From Thecaphora thlaspeos (Eukaryota > Basidiomycota > Ustilaginomycetes > Urocystidales > Glomosporiaceae), in contig UWYS01000021.1 of assembly GCA_900291925.1 (NCBI GenBank), forward strand, positions 1 through 64,000: a stretch of 64,000 bases of DNA, given 5' to 3'. This document shows, in pieces, positions 42,695-53,812 of the stretch (positions within the stretch are counted from its first letter, which is position 1; the number at the start of each line of letters is the position of its first letter). The notes beneath the pieces are model-generated. The model was given only the letters and a program-made list of their open reading frames with translations, was not told where the DNA came from and made no database searches. Both the position numbers and the translations under genes were made by a program.

Positions 42695-44109
42695 ATGGTC
42701 ATCTTCTACCAATCAAGCGGTGCGCCTCTACCATCACCTCCTCTCCTCCTGTCCAGTCCGATCCAATCGCACGCAGCTGGTGGGTCAGCTGACACCTCTG
42801 CCTACTCCTTCTTCTTCTTCCCCTTCTCCTTTCTGCCTGCCAGCCGTTACGCCGCCGGCCACAGTCTACATGGGCAAAGACAAGGTACGGAACCGCCTCC
42901 TCCCTCCCTCTCCCTTCCCCCTCTCCTCTCCTCTCCTCCATCTCACCCTCATCCCCACTCACCCACACACGCCCTCTCGTCAGTTTGAAAACGAAGACCT
43001 CCTACGATACGGTCTAGAGCGCGACGTCTGGTTCCACGTCGACAAGCTATCCTCCGCGCACATCTACCTGCGTCTCCCCGAATCCATACCCGACTGGCAA
43101 GCCATACCCGATGCGCTCGTCGCCGATTGTTCACAACTGGTCAAGGCCAATTCCATCGTCGGTGAGCCAAACATAGCCTCCCCTCTCCCTTCCCGGCCCA
43201 ACCCGTCTTTGTCAACGCTTAATGGTTTACTGACGCCCACCTGCCACTTCTTCCCCCCCATCGATCGACAGGAAACAAGAAAAACAACCTTACCATCATC
43301 TATACGCCATGGAGCAACGTAAAAGTACGTCTTCTTCCCTTCCTTTCCTTCCTTCTTTCCTCTCTCCCTTGTCCCGCTCACCCTAACAACCCTCTCTACT
43401 CTTTCCGCTCCTCTGCTACCAACCAGAAAACAGGCGACATGGCCACTGGCAGCGTAACGTTCCACAACGACCGCAAAGTACGACGCTACCACATCAAAGA
43501 ACGCGATAGCGAGATTCTCCTACGTCTCAACAAGACCAAAGTGGAACGTGAGGTAGATCATGAAGCAGAGAGACAGCTACGTCTCAAGGAAGAAGGAAGG
43601 GAGAAAAAAAAGAGGGCTTTGGAAGAGGTGAGCCCCTTCCCCCCCCCCCCCCCCCAACTTCCTCAAAGGCACCAACACTTGCACACACGCAACTCAGAAC
43701 GTGTAATTTATATATATATATCTCGTTTGACCCTCCACCTTCCACCCTCTTAACGATATAGAAAGCACTGGCAAATCAACAGACAAAAGCAAGAGCAGAG
43801 GAAATGCAACAGAGGGATTACAGTCGACGTACGTTCTCCCCACTCACCCTCTTCCACATCTCTCACTCCTTCTATCCCACCTCTCCTCCTTCTATCCCAC
43901 CTCTCCTCCCTCCTCTTCACATCTCTCACTCCCGCTCTTTCCCCCCAAACACCCCAACCCCCCTTGGTACGACTCAACTCACAGTCTTTACAGAAGAAGC
44001 AATGGCCGAAGCGCACAGGAAAAAGTCTAAGTTCACATCCCGTCCCGACGACGACGATAACGACAACGATGATGATGATGGCATGGCAAGCGATGATTCT
44101 TTCATGTAG
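42695..44109 (+). CDS. JLP2: CCDC25/Jlp2 family protein (NFACT-R domain)
   Basis: Seven exons: 42695-42719, 42844-42884, 42984-43161, 43272-43324, 43427-43627, 43762-43828 and 43985-44109, summing to 690 nt (229 residues). It begins [20 protein letters not shown] and contains the NFACT-R core [53 protein letters not shown] and [16 protein letters not shown], then a charged helix ([20 protein letters not shown]) and an acidic tail ending MASDDSFM. Human CCDC25 has the same layout and ends DSDEFM. Yeast Jlp2 is poorly characterised; the NFACT-R fold is shared with ribosome quality-control protein Rqc2/NEMF. Introns are short, and one contains a 14-nt C-run (43640-43655). Confidence 0.94.
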
Positions 44110-44575
44110 TGTGCAAGGCAAGCGCTTTCATCCGCAGAGCTGCCCAGCATCTCAGGCGGGAGAATGGCAAAAGAAAATGAGGCAGGAATCGCGTAGAGTA
44201 CAGTACAACATTACAAGGCCGAAACACACGGGAGAGAGAGAGGCATGAGAGAGGAGAGAGGCCGAGAGACCAGACCAGACGAGCGTGGCGGCGGCACGAC
44301 GAGATAGATATGTCGAGGCAAGAGGGAAGGGCAAGGCAGGCAAGGCAGCGTCGAGAGGTGCAGGGCGGTGCCTGGGCGACTAGTGGCACGCGCGACCCCA
44401 GCCTCGACAGGCAGAGGGCGGAGAGCAGAGAGCTCTGGTGGACCATCGCCTTCTTCAGCGGCGATGAGGTGCAGCGCGTGCCGGTCATCCCGACCTAGCG
44501 TTTGCGCCAGTGCCGCCACTGCGCCGATAAGCTAGCGAGCGACGGCCCAGATCAGACCCTCGAACAAACATCCCT
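44110..44575. other. Convergent 3' intergenic region
   Basis: About 465 bp between the stop codons of JLP2 and H2A.Z. GA-rich near 44230-44300. Should hold both 3' UTRs. Nothing else seen. Confidence 0.5.
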
Positions 44576-45674
44576 CTACTCGGCACCGCCCGAAGCCTTC
44601 TTCTTCAATGAGCCCGCCTTGATGACTGGGAGACGGGACGGACGGACGAGGACGGTCACGGATGTCGCAGAGGCGTGAGAGCAGAGGATCAGCGGTCAGT
44701 CGTGTGATTCTCGCGCGGGCCATCTCTGCTTGCGGCGGATGACAAGCAGCAAGCACACAAAGACGACGACGGGCAGGGAAGATACTCACGGGACTTGTGA
44801 ATATGCGGCAAGACACCGCCTCCAGAAATGGTGGCGCGCACCAGGCTGTCGAGCTCCTCGTCGCCGCGGATGGCAAGCTGCAGGTGGCGTGGCGTAATGC
44901 GCTTGACGCGCAGGTCCTTGGACGCGTTGCCTGTGGATTGATCGGGACGGAGACAGAGAGCGTCGGGAACGTGTATGTGTCAGCATATGGAAGGGGGATG
45001 TGGCAGCGAGGAAGCGACGACGACGACGACGGCTACGCACCTGCTAGCTCGAGCACCTCGGCGGTGAGGTATTCGAGGATGGCGCTGGCGTATACGGCGG
45101 CCTTGGCACCGATGCGGACATGATTCTGCGTGCGGCTCTTGAGGTGGCGATGGATACGTCCAACCGGGAACTAGCAGGGGCAGCGGCGGCGGAGGAAGGG
45201 CGAAGCGGAGATCGAGACACGCAACCGCCGGATGGCGAGACGGGAGAAGGCATCTCAGAGTCAGTATGTCGTGCTTCTCTAGTTTGGAGAGCAGCCAGAA
45301 AGCGCTTCGCCTGTTGAGCGTGCTTGGGAGTCGAGTGCGCCAAGCCCGTAGGAAGTAGCCTTCCTTTTGCCCGGCCCAGCCGGGACCACCTTCTGCACAC
45401 GAGACAGCGCGCTGCCGTCTCGACAATGAGGCGGCGCAAGCGCCTACATCCTACAGCAAAGGCGAGAGCAGTCTATGCGCAGACGTTCGGCTCGACGTCT
45501 TGTCCCTCGCTCCATCCGCCTCCACCGCACACAGCGACCAACTGCACTCACCTGAAGACCGGCCCTGGAACTCTGGGTGACGCTAGCCTTCTTTCCCTCC
45601 GCGGCGGCGGATCCAGATGTCTTTGAGGAGGCGACGGCGCCTCCCTTGCCGCCCTTGGCGCGTGGATCAGACAT
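44576..45674 (-). CDS. HTZ1: Histone variant H2A.Z
   Basis: Four exons: 45674-45552, 45170-45041, 44930-44790 and 44625-44576, giving 147 residues. It starts [20 protein letters not shown], then the histone fold [60 protein letters not shown] and the variant-specific [34 protein letters not shown] and the extended acidic patch with GDEELDSL, and HIHKSL at the docking region, separate H2A.Z from canonical H2A. SWR1-type remodellers place H2A.Z at promoter-flanking nucleosomes. Unlike most core histone genes it has three introns, one in each major segment. Confidence 0.97.
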
Positions 45675-47699
45675 CTTATTTAAGCTATGAGGTTGGGTGG
45701 TGCGGACTGAGGGGTGACGAGACCGGATGGATGCACGTTGGATGAGGCGCTTCAGGTGAGGTGGTCGCGGTCGTGGCGGCGGCGACGACGACGACGGAAG
45801 GCAGGGGTGGTCGATATGAGATGTCCAGCGTGAATGCCGGAAGAAGTGGTGGTGGAGAAGGTTGGTGATGATGGTGGGGCTCCGAGAAGGGTGAAGGTGG
45901 GTCCGGGCATTGAGAGGGAATGCGGCGGCCCAAGTGCCAACGGCAGGCAGCGCGACGTGGATGGCCGGGCCAGGTAGCAACCAGGCGCAGGTAGGCAGCC
46001 TGGCGGGCAAGCCTCAGCCCCTCGTCCGGCGCGCCGCCAGCTTGGCCAGTCAACATTTTTGGGCGTATAAGAACAAAAAGGGTGGGCCCAGCCGGGCGTC
46101 CGCGCGCTGCCCCGCCTCTCTTTGCCCTGCCTGTCGTGTTTCGAGCGTGCCTGGCTAGCTGGCTGGGTGTGTGTGTTGGGTGCTGCAGCTCTGGGCCGGG
46201 CTCGACCAAACATAACCGGGTGCTGGCGGATCGCCTCATCGAGGGCTCCCCTTTGCCTATCGTGCGCCATGCAAAGCGGTCCTGGAGATGCGGGGCGCAA
46301 GGCTGCGCTGCGATATGGCAGACCCCCTTGAGCCTCCTTATCGCAGCAGCGGCCGTCTCGAGTAGGTTCAGTCCTAGGAAAACAGACCTTGAAAGTGGGC
46401 TGTGCCGACGCCCCTCGGAGCTAAAGGGGCCGGAAATGAGAGTGATCCGGCTCGGTGGAAGCTGGCCAAAGGAAGTGGGAACAAGGAAAGGGGCCATGAC
46501 CAGCCGTCGATGGGCAGGCCAGGGGTAAACGAACGACTAGCGTTGCTCGCGGCAGCGCCTGGACAGCGACGAGGACGCCCCTAAACCTCATGATTGAGGC
46601 CAAAGAACTTTGGCGTCGGAACGAGCGCCCCCATTCCCCTTCAGCAGTCGGCGGGAGAAGGCCTGAGGACTAGAGAGTGTTGCAGCTGACGGCCAGCAAC
46701 CGAGCGAGGCTGGCTTGCAGCCAGCAGAGCCTAAGCCAATCTGCGGTGCGTCCGCGAGGGGGCTCACCTGCCTGGGCTGGCGTCAAGCGTGCTCGTTGAC
46801 CGAGGCTCTAGCTCGCCGGCTGAGCTGGGGACAGAGAGGCGAGCGTATCGTTAGAGTGGCACTGGTCGAGCGGTCAACGGTCAAGGCGCCGCCTTAGGAA
46901 GTAGAAGCGCACATCTCCTTCGGGCCATCGAAGCTGCGTGAGGCGGTGGCGATGTGCCGTCGACCTGTGGCATCCTACAAATCTGAATCGTTGGTCGGTC
47001 CTCAGCGATTGCATGTTGCCAGATTGGAGGGCGAAGGGATCGGAGTGGAGGGGCTGAAGGCCTGATGGGAGCCGTCAAGGGTCGGCGTGGCAGTGCACAG
47101 AGAGCGGATGGCGGAGGGCGGAGGGAGACGGCGTGGTCGGTGGACCAGATACAGTAGATGTGGGAGAGAGCTGACGACGGGCTGGCCTGTGCGCGGCCGC
47201 TGGGGCAAAACAAGAAAAGCTGGTGTGGAGCTGCCGCCTTGAGCCACCGCCAACTCACGGATGCCTATCGTGCCGCGACCTCGAAGCGCAAGCTTTTGCC
47301 GGCTGCTGTCGAGCTCTTTCCTCCTCCATACCCATCCTCACCGTCCGAGCTTCCGGGAGGACATCACCTTCAGCTCCTTCTCTCGATCCCTCGCGCTGGT
47401 CCTTCGCCGGTCTCTCATCCTGCCTTGACCCGCCCTCCGATCTCGGAAGCTAGCCGGCTTCTCTGGCATCTCAGCAAGCCGTGAAGCGCCAATCTGCCAG
47501 CCCGCACTCAGGCAACAGGAACTGCGGCACCTTGTTCGGCCTGCTGCACGCCCCTTGTAGCCTCGGAGGGCTGGCCTGTGGTGCGACAACGCGTCAACAA
47601 CGGTTACCTGCAACCACGTCGGCCTTTCCGCACTCTCCTCTATCAGCCCTCGCAGTGAAAGCACAGTTTCCCTTCTGACGGCTGGCGAGACCCGCCGTC
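45675..47699. other. Divergent upstream region H2A.Z / WDR7-like gene
   Basis: About 2 kb. Low-complexity CTGGC/GCCAG-rich stretches; overlapping frames on both strands but no recognisable domain. It may hide 5' non-coding exons or an N-terminal exon of the WD gene. I could not support any. Confidence 0.4.
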
Positions 47700-50600
47700 A
47701 TGGTCACCTCTGCGCCTCTAGCAGCGCCGATATGCTTTCCCAGACACTCTTCGCCAAGTGCCGCCAGGACGCCACCGGCGAGATGCGATAGCCGCAGCAG
47801 CAGCGGCAGCCGGCCTTCACCCCTGTTGCCCTGGATAAGGCGATGCCCCGCTCATCTCGGCCATCAGGGCCCGCTTCTCAGTGATCGAGAAGAAAACGAA
47901 GAGGCACAGCTCCGCGAGCTGTGGGGACAGTCAGAGAGCGCCGCCCACACCTCAGCCTCTGGCTCATCGAGCCGAGACTGGCAGGCATCTACCGCAGGCC
48001 AAATCAAGGTCGCCTCGATGCTGGCCTGGGACGATGCAGACATCGACCTGCTCTTGAGCATGCAGTCAGATTCACTGTCGTATGACCCTTCCGATCTTTC
48101 CCAGGGAGCAACTTCCACAGGGCGAGAGCAGACAAGAGACGATGAGAGCTGGCGTCGCTCCGTCACCGCTGCGCCGTTTAGTGCGGACCTCATACGGGTC
48201 GGCGCTTCCGCCTCCGCTCCCGCACCCTTGACCTCGGTCTCGGCCTCTTCTGGTCGCATCGCCAACGCTCTTTGGTCCAGCTACGATGGTCTCGGGCCCG
48301 TCCGTGGTAGGATGGTCGCCGTTGGCCTGTCTGATGGAAGCACCGTCCTCTATCAAGCTCGTCAGGAGTCTCGTCTATGGGCCGAATCGGAAGCCGACGT
48401 CGCTTCGGCACAATTGTCGGCAGGCCCCGGTAGCGCTCGCTACAGCGCGGCCGGAAGCAGCTCGCCCATGCGTAAAGTTGGAGACGCTGGCGGAAGTGAC
48501 AACTATAGCAACGGCAATGGCGGTCATCTCGCCATCAGCGACCCCGATCTGCTGGCGAACCGGCCCTCATCGATCCGCAGCTCGAGCCGCATCAGCTTCT
48601 CGCGCGAGCACAGCCCCGCGCTTCAGACGTTACCCTTTGACACGTCGCACAGCTCGGCGACAGGCCTCTCAACCATGTCGCTCAGCACGAGCAACTCTAC
48701 CTCAGCCGCTGCTGCCGCCGCCCTCCAGATCGACGATCCCTCAGCCGCCACACCGGCGCTCGAGACAAACGTCACCGCCGTCGGCGAGTCCGTCAAGAGT
48801 CCCACGCGTGGGGCAGAGCACGAGCTCGAGGTGCAAAAGGCCGCAGCCGACCGCAATGGGCACAAGCACGGCATGATCGGGCGGACCGTCGAGGCGCTCG
48901 GCCTGGCCAGCCCGCACCATCGCCACCACGCCTCGCATGAGTCGCTCTCGCAAGCGTTTAAGTCGACCTCGGCGGGAGGCAGCAATCGGAGCGGCGTCGA
49001 CGCGCGCAGAAGGTCGGTTCAGCAGCAGCACCTTCCGGCGTCGAGTCAGGGGGACCGCATGGGAGCGCAAGCGGACAAGGCGACGGGAGGACCCTCTGCG
49101 GCTGCGGCGCCCGATGGCGGCAAGGACACGCCTCTGCTACTGGAAAGCTGCCAGGGCTCGAGCCGCTCCATCGACACTCTGGCCGAGCCCGCGCCGTCAG
49201 CATGTGGCAGTCGACCAGCCGGAGAACCGCAGCCGAACCTCGACGATCGCTCGCTGAGGCCGCTGCTTCGGCTGACCGACGCAGGCCGTTCCGCTGTCGT
49301 TTCGCTGCGCCTCTACCAAGGGCGACTGCGAGGCTCGGGCAGCCGTCTCTGCCTGCTCGTCGTCCACCGCGAAGGTCGGGTCTGCTCTTGGTCGCTGCAG
49401 GACGGAGAGCTAATCTGGTCGGTTGACTTATCGCAGACAAAGTGGACGCCGGAGGCGATCTCGAAGCAGCTCATGTCCAGCAAGAAGGTGCTGGAAGACG
49501 CCGTGGCGCTGGCATCTTCTTCGTCTTCGTCGGCGTCGGCGGCGCCCTTCGACTCGCTCTCGCCGATGTTTTCGCAGCTGAGCTTGTCGATGTCAAAGGC
49601 GACCGGGCTGCACACGGCCAAGTCACTCAGGAGCCTTCATTCGGGCGACCCCATGAAGGGAGCGGCTGCAGGCGAAGCGAGGCTGACGGATGGCACGGCA
49701 ACCTGGCTCACCGACGATGTCCAGCTGGTCGGCTCCTGCGGTAGGATGCTTGCGGCGATCCGCGATCAAAGCGCGAGCTCGCTCCTCGTCGTCGACCTCG
49801 ACGCAGGTAGTGTGGTCGCATGCGAGGAGCTTGAAAGCTGTTTGCCTACCTGCACGCCCGCCTTTAGCATACTCTCGTCGTCCTCCTGCAGCGTTGAATG
49901 GATTGCCATGGACGACGACGGCAAGGGCACGCTGCGCCGGCGAGCTGTGACCCTAGCTGCGGCGAGCGTCGGTGGCGGTGGCGGTGGCGGTGACGCATCG
50001 GGCGATCAGCCATCAGGCGTGAACGTGGAGGTTGGCGACAGTGCTGCCACTGCCGCCGCTGCTGCCCAGCTGCAAGACATAGAAGGCGATGTCGGTCGCT
50101 TCGATCGACTCTTCCTGACAGGCGAAAGCATCGTCGGGCTGGAGTCATCCAGCGTCTCCATCTGGAGCAAGGGGAGCAGCAGCGCGGGCAATAAGGCGAG
50201 TGTCGTACACGTTCTCCCGGTGGAATTGGCGCAAGACGTCGTCGAGTACAATCCGGCGGCCCACCGCCTCATCATCAGGACCAAACTCGGCTTCGCCAGA
50301 TGTCAGCTCAGCGGCCAGGGGGCGGACAGCGTCGCAGTGATACCATTTCGGACTTCTCCGCCCGAGATGGCAGCGCTCGCTCATGAAGCACCCCAGTCCT
50401 CGCGGCAGACACCAACCAGGCTGCTGGGCTGCTTCCATGATGCCCAAGGCTCGCTGCAGCTTGCAGAGCTCAACCTCGACACGGGGCACAGCGTGGACCT
50501 GACCTCCACCGCCTCCTCTGCACCGTCGACATCGTGCACAGAGAATGCAAATGGCGCCACCGGCGCACCTCGGGTGACGGCGGTTCTGCCGCTCAGCCTC

Positions 50601-53381
50601 GAGCGCATCGTTGTGGCTTCCAGCTCTGGCGGTGTCCGCTCCATGTCACTGACAGAGTTCACCCAGTCCCAGACGCTGCAGGGGCGGCAGCAGCAGCAAC
50701 AAGGAGAGACGACCTCAAATTCAATCGGACACGGCAAGACGCTGATCGTCCTCCGCCAAGTCGTAAGCCCGCGCTCGGGCGGCAAGCTCGTCGTCGGAGG
50801 CTCGGCGCAGGGCGACGTTGCCATCTGGGACGTGCCAACCCTCGGGCTGATGGCGACCTGGTCGATCTCGACGGCGCCGATCGAGGCGCTCGTCAGCTTC
50901 GGCGATGACGACAACACGCTCCGCCTCCATGGATGCGTCGCCTGCGTGGCGGCTGATAGCAGCGTCTCTATCATCCTGCTCGACGGACTGCGCTTCCTCT
51001 ACTCAATCCCAGGCCGCGATGCGCGCTTGAGATCGCTGGCGGTGCGTGCCGACGAGCTGCTGCTGACGTATGACGATGGCAAGGCACGGGTGTGGGACCT
51101 ACGCAGCCAGGAGCTGCGGCGCAGCATCGGCGTGGACCAGGCGCAGGCGCTCGTGCTCGATGGCAAAGGGTGGTGGACGGTGCGCCCGATCGAGCCCTTC
51201 AGTGCGCGCAACAGCGGTACTGCCGGCGTCTTATCTGCGCTCAGCTGCGCTCAAGGCCCCGATGCCGCCACGCTGCTGGCCAATTTCCGCCGGAGCATCG
51301 AGGTGGCTGCAAGGGCAGCCCTGGGGTTGCAGAAGCAGGGGTCGGTTTACGGCGGCGGCAGCGTGCGGCGAAGCGACGGGCCACATGCCCCCTCTGCCGC
51401 TGAAGGCGCATCTGGTAGCAACAACGGCGCTGCAGAGACAGACTATGTCGATGAAGAGGCGGCCAGGATGATTCCAATGCACGCTCCCGGCGCACGCAAG
51501 GCGCTCGGCATCCTGCGGCCGCTGCTGGCCCTGGTCTTGCCGATCGGCCTCCGCGACGGGTGGGATGACCAGATCCAAAACCTTCTCGGCCTGGACCACA
51601 GCGACAGCCGTGCGACAGGAGCACATCTGTCGGCGGACCGCTCTCACCTCGGCCTTGGCAGCCCCGACGCGCTCGCCCGGCCGCTGCCCGAAAGTTCAGC
51701 GCAGCTGTGGATGCTGTCCAGCCTGCTCTCGACGCAGCGGGCACTGATCTGCCTGGCGATGCTCAAGGTCGTCAGCCACGTCGATGAGCTTCACAGAGCG
51801 GCGGGAGAATTGATCGACGCTGTGCTTGATGACAACGGCATTGCAGGAACGGTAGGTCCAACGAGCTTCAAGGACTTTTCGCTGCCGGCTTTGACGTTCT
51901 ACCTGCTGGACTCCAATGCAGAGCTGCGCGAGGCGGCGAGGCAGCTCTTTGATGCATCGCTCGCCCGGATGGCGCAGCCACAGATTGAAAAGCTGTGTGA
52001 TGCATGGCAGCCACTGCGTGAGTATAACGACGCTGTTTGGTTCGAAAAGTGCGGTCCGGAGAAGCTGACCGAGACGCTGCGTCGTCTTGCCTCCCTGTCC
52101 GACTGTACGCAACACCGACGCAGTGCCCTTAAACCAGCCGCCCATCATGTCTCCGACTGCATCGGCGGCCCTCTCATTGCTGGGCCACATTGCCGTCTCG
52201 CGCTACAAGTCGTTCTCGCCCCAACTGCTCAAGCAAATCTCGCAATCGATTACCATCCTGCTCGCCGACGAGTCTCAAGCCGTACACCAAGCCATCGCCA
52301 TCGACCTCTGCTCTGCCGGCTTTTCAATCTGGCAGCACTACCTCGACGCCACCAATGTCGTCCGCTCGCTTTTTGTCCTGGCCACCGAGGCTAACGGCGG
52401 TGGTAGTATGGCGGCGACGTCGACTACGACGATGTTCGAGATCAGGACATTGGCTCGGCAGGCCACGCTACAGATTGCGAGCGAGAACACGCCGCTCTTT
52501 ATGACTACGCTGAGCATCGATATCCTGCACGCGCGGAGCCCAGCGCATTGCAGCGCGACGATGAAGTTGGTCGCATTCATGGTCCGCAAGGTGCGTCGGT
52601 GCCCGTCCCTTCCGTTACAACCTCCCTTTCGTTGACTGACCCCCTTTCGCCATCCCCTTTGATGTGTCGCCGTGCCACGCTCCATCCCGTCACAGAAACC
52701 CGAGATCCTCTACCCCAACCTCCCCCGCCTCGCCGAAGCAGTGGTGAAGTCGCTCGATCCGCGCCTGCTTTCTGCGCGGGATACGATCCTTTCCTCTGCC
52801 ACACTGATGATCTCAGAGCTAGTCTCGACCTACCCCTCGATCTCATTCCACGAGCGATCCCAACGTCTAGCGGTGGGTACGCACGAAGGTGCGGTGATCC
52901 TGTACGATCTCAAGACTGCGACACGATTGTTCGTGCTCGAAGGACATAGGATGGCGGTAAGCGGGGTCGAATTCAGTAGCGATGGAAGGAGACTGGTAAC
53001 GGTCAGTGAGAGGGAGGGTAAAGTGTGCATCTGGAAAGTCGGTATGGGCGTCTTTGGATTTCTGAGTCCAGGGACGGCACCGAAACAAGGCGGAAAGGAA
53101 GGCGAAGCGTATAGGGTCTTTAAAATGCCCTGCATCGAGAGTGCTGGTGAGTCCCATTGTGACCCTTCCCTTGGTTCCTGTCCGCTTCGGTCGAAGGCGT
53201 CATGGGGATTGCCTCTGTGGGAATATCAAAATTCACCTCTCTTGTTTTCATTCTACTACGTATCCTTGGTCGACGGCATGAAACAGGGACGATGTTATCA
53301 GAGACGAAATTCGAATGGCCCTCTGAGAGAGGTCTCAGAGTCACTGTAGGAGAGACAACGGTGAACTTGTCAGTCGATTAG
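47700..53381 (+). CDS. WDR7 / rabconnectin-3-beta-like WD-repeat protein
   Basis: Four exons: 47700-52017, 52124-52590, 52696-53146 and 53287-53381, giving 1,776 residues. Intron 1 (donor GTGAGT after WQPL) restores the frame into IMSPTASAALSLLGHIAVSR, so the frame simply continuing past 52017 is wrong. The N-terminal two-thirds has WD-like segments (GRMVAVGLSDGSTVLYQA, RLCLLVVHREGRVCSWSL, GGSAQGDVAIWDVPTLGLMA, LLTYDDGKARVWDLRS) separated by Ser-rich insertions. The C-terminal part is the most diagnostic: LLADESQAVHQAIAIDLCSA, ENTPLFMTTLSIDILHA, VVKSLDPRLLSARDTIL, SQRLAVGTHEGAVILYDLKT and TRLFVLEGHRMAVSGVEFSS, matching the end of WDR7. WDR7 acts with DMXL proteins in V-ATPase assembly and vesicle acidification. 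The N-terminus is uncertain because the usual first WD repeat is not obvious. Confidence 0.82.
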
Positions 53382-53812
53382 AGGTGTTTATCTCTTCTCC
53401 GCTGTCGAATCGAAGTCGTCGTCGTCGTCGTCGTCGTCGTTGGGAATGTAAGAAACGACAATCTCGTCGACGAGCAAAGAGAGGGAAAAACATAACAACC
53501 CGACCAAGTATGCAGGATGATCAAGATTAACCTTGATCTTTCAGTTCTATGTCACTGTCGTTTGCTGGACGAGTCTGTCATTTCCTCACAGACGATAATG
53601 GTTTGTGAAGGTAAACCCTGGTATCAACATCGGGCAAGAACAAGAGGGAAAAAGGAGCGATGAATTCGGATGAATGATATACGAAATGCGACGATACTCG
53701 ACAGATGACGACAGACGAAGTTCAATGAGACCCAACCAGACGACGATATCCACTATTTGTAGACTGCTTCTTTGATTTCACCTTGCCTTTCACCGTCGAT
53801 CTCCGTCCCCTT
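53382..53812. other. Convergent 3' intergenic region
   Basis: About 430 bp between the stop codons of the WD gene and VPS34, with a GTC trinucleotide run near 53419-53441. No gene seen. Confidence 0.55.

Noticed and set aside
52094..52123. A 19-nt ultra-short intron in the WDR7-like gene
   Set aside because: GTACGC...GACGCAG would fix the frame, but a normal intron from the GTGAGT at 52018 to the same acceptor also does so and restores better family sequence.
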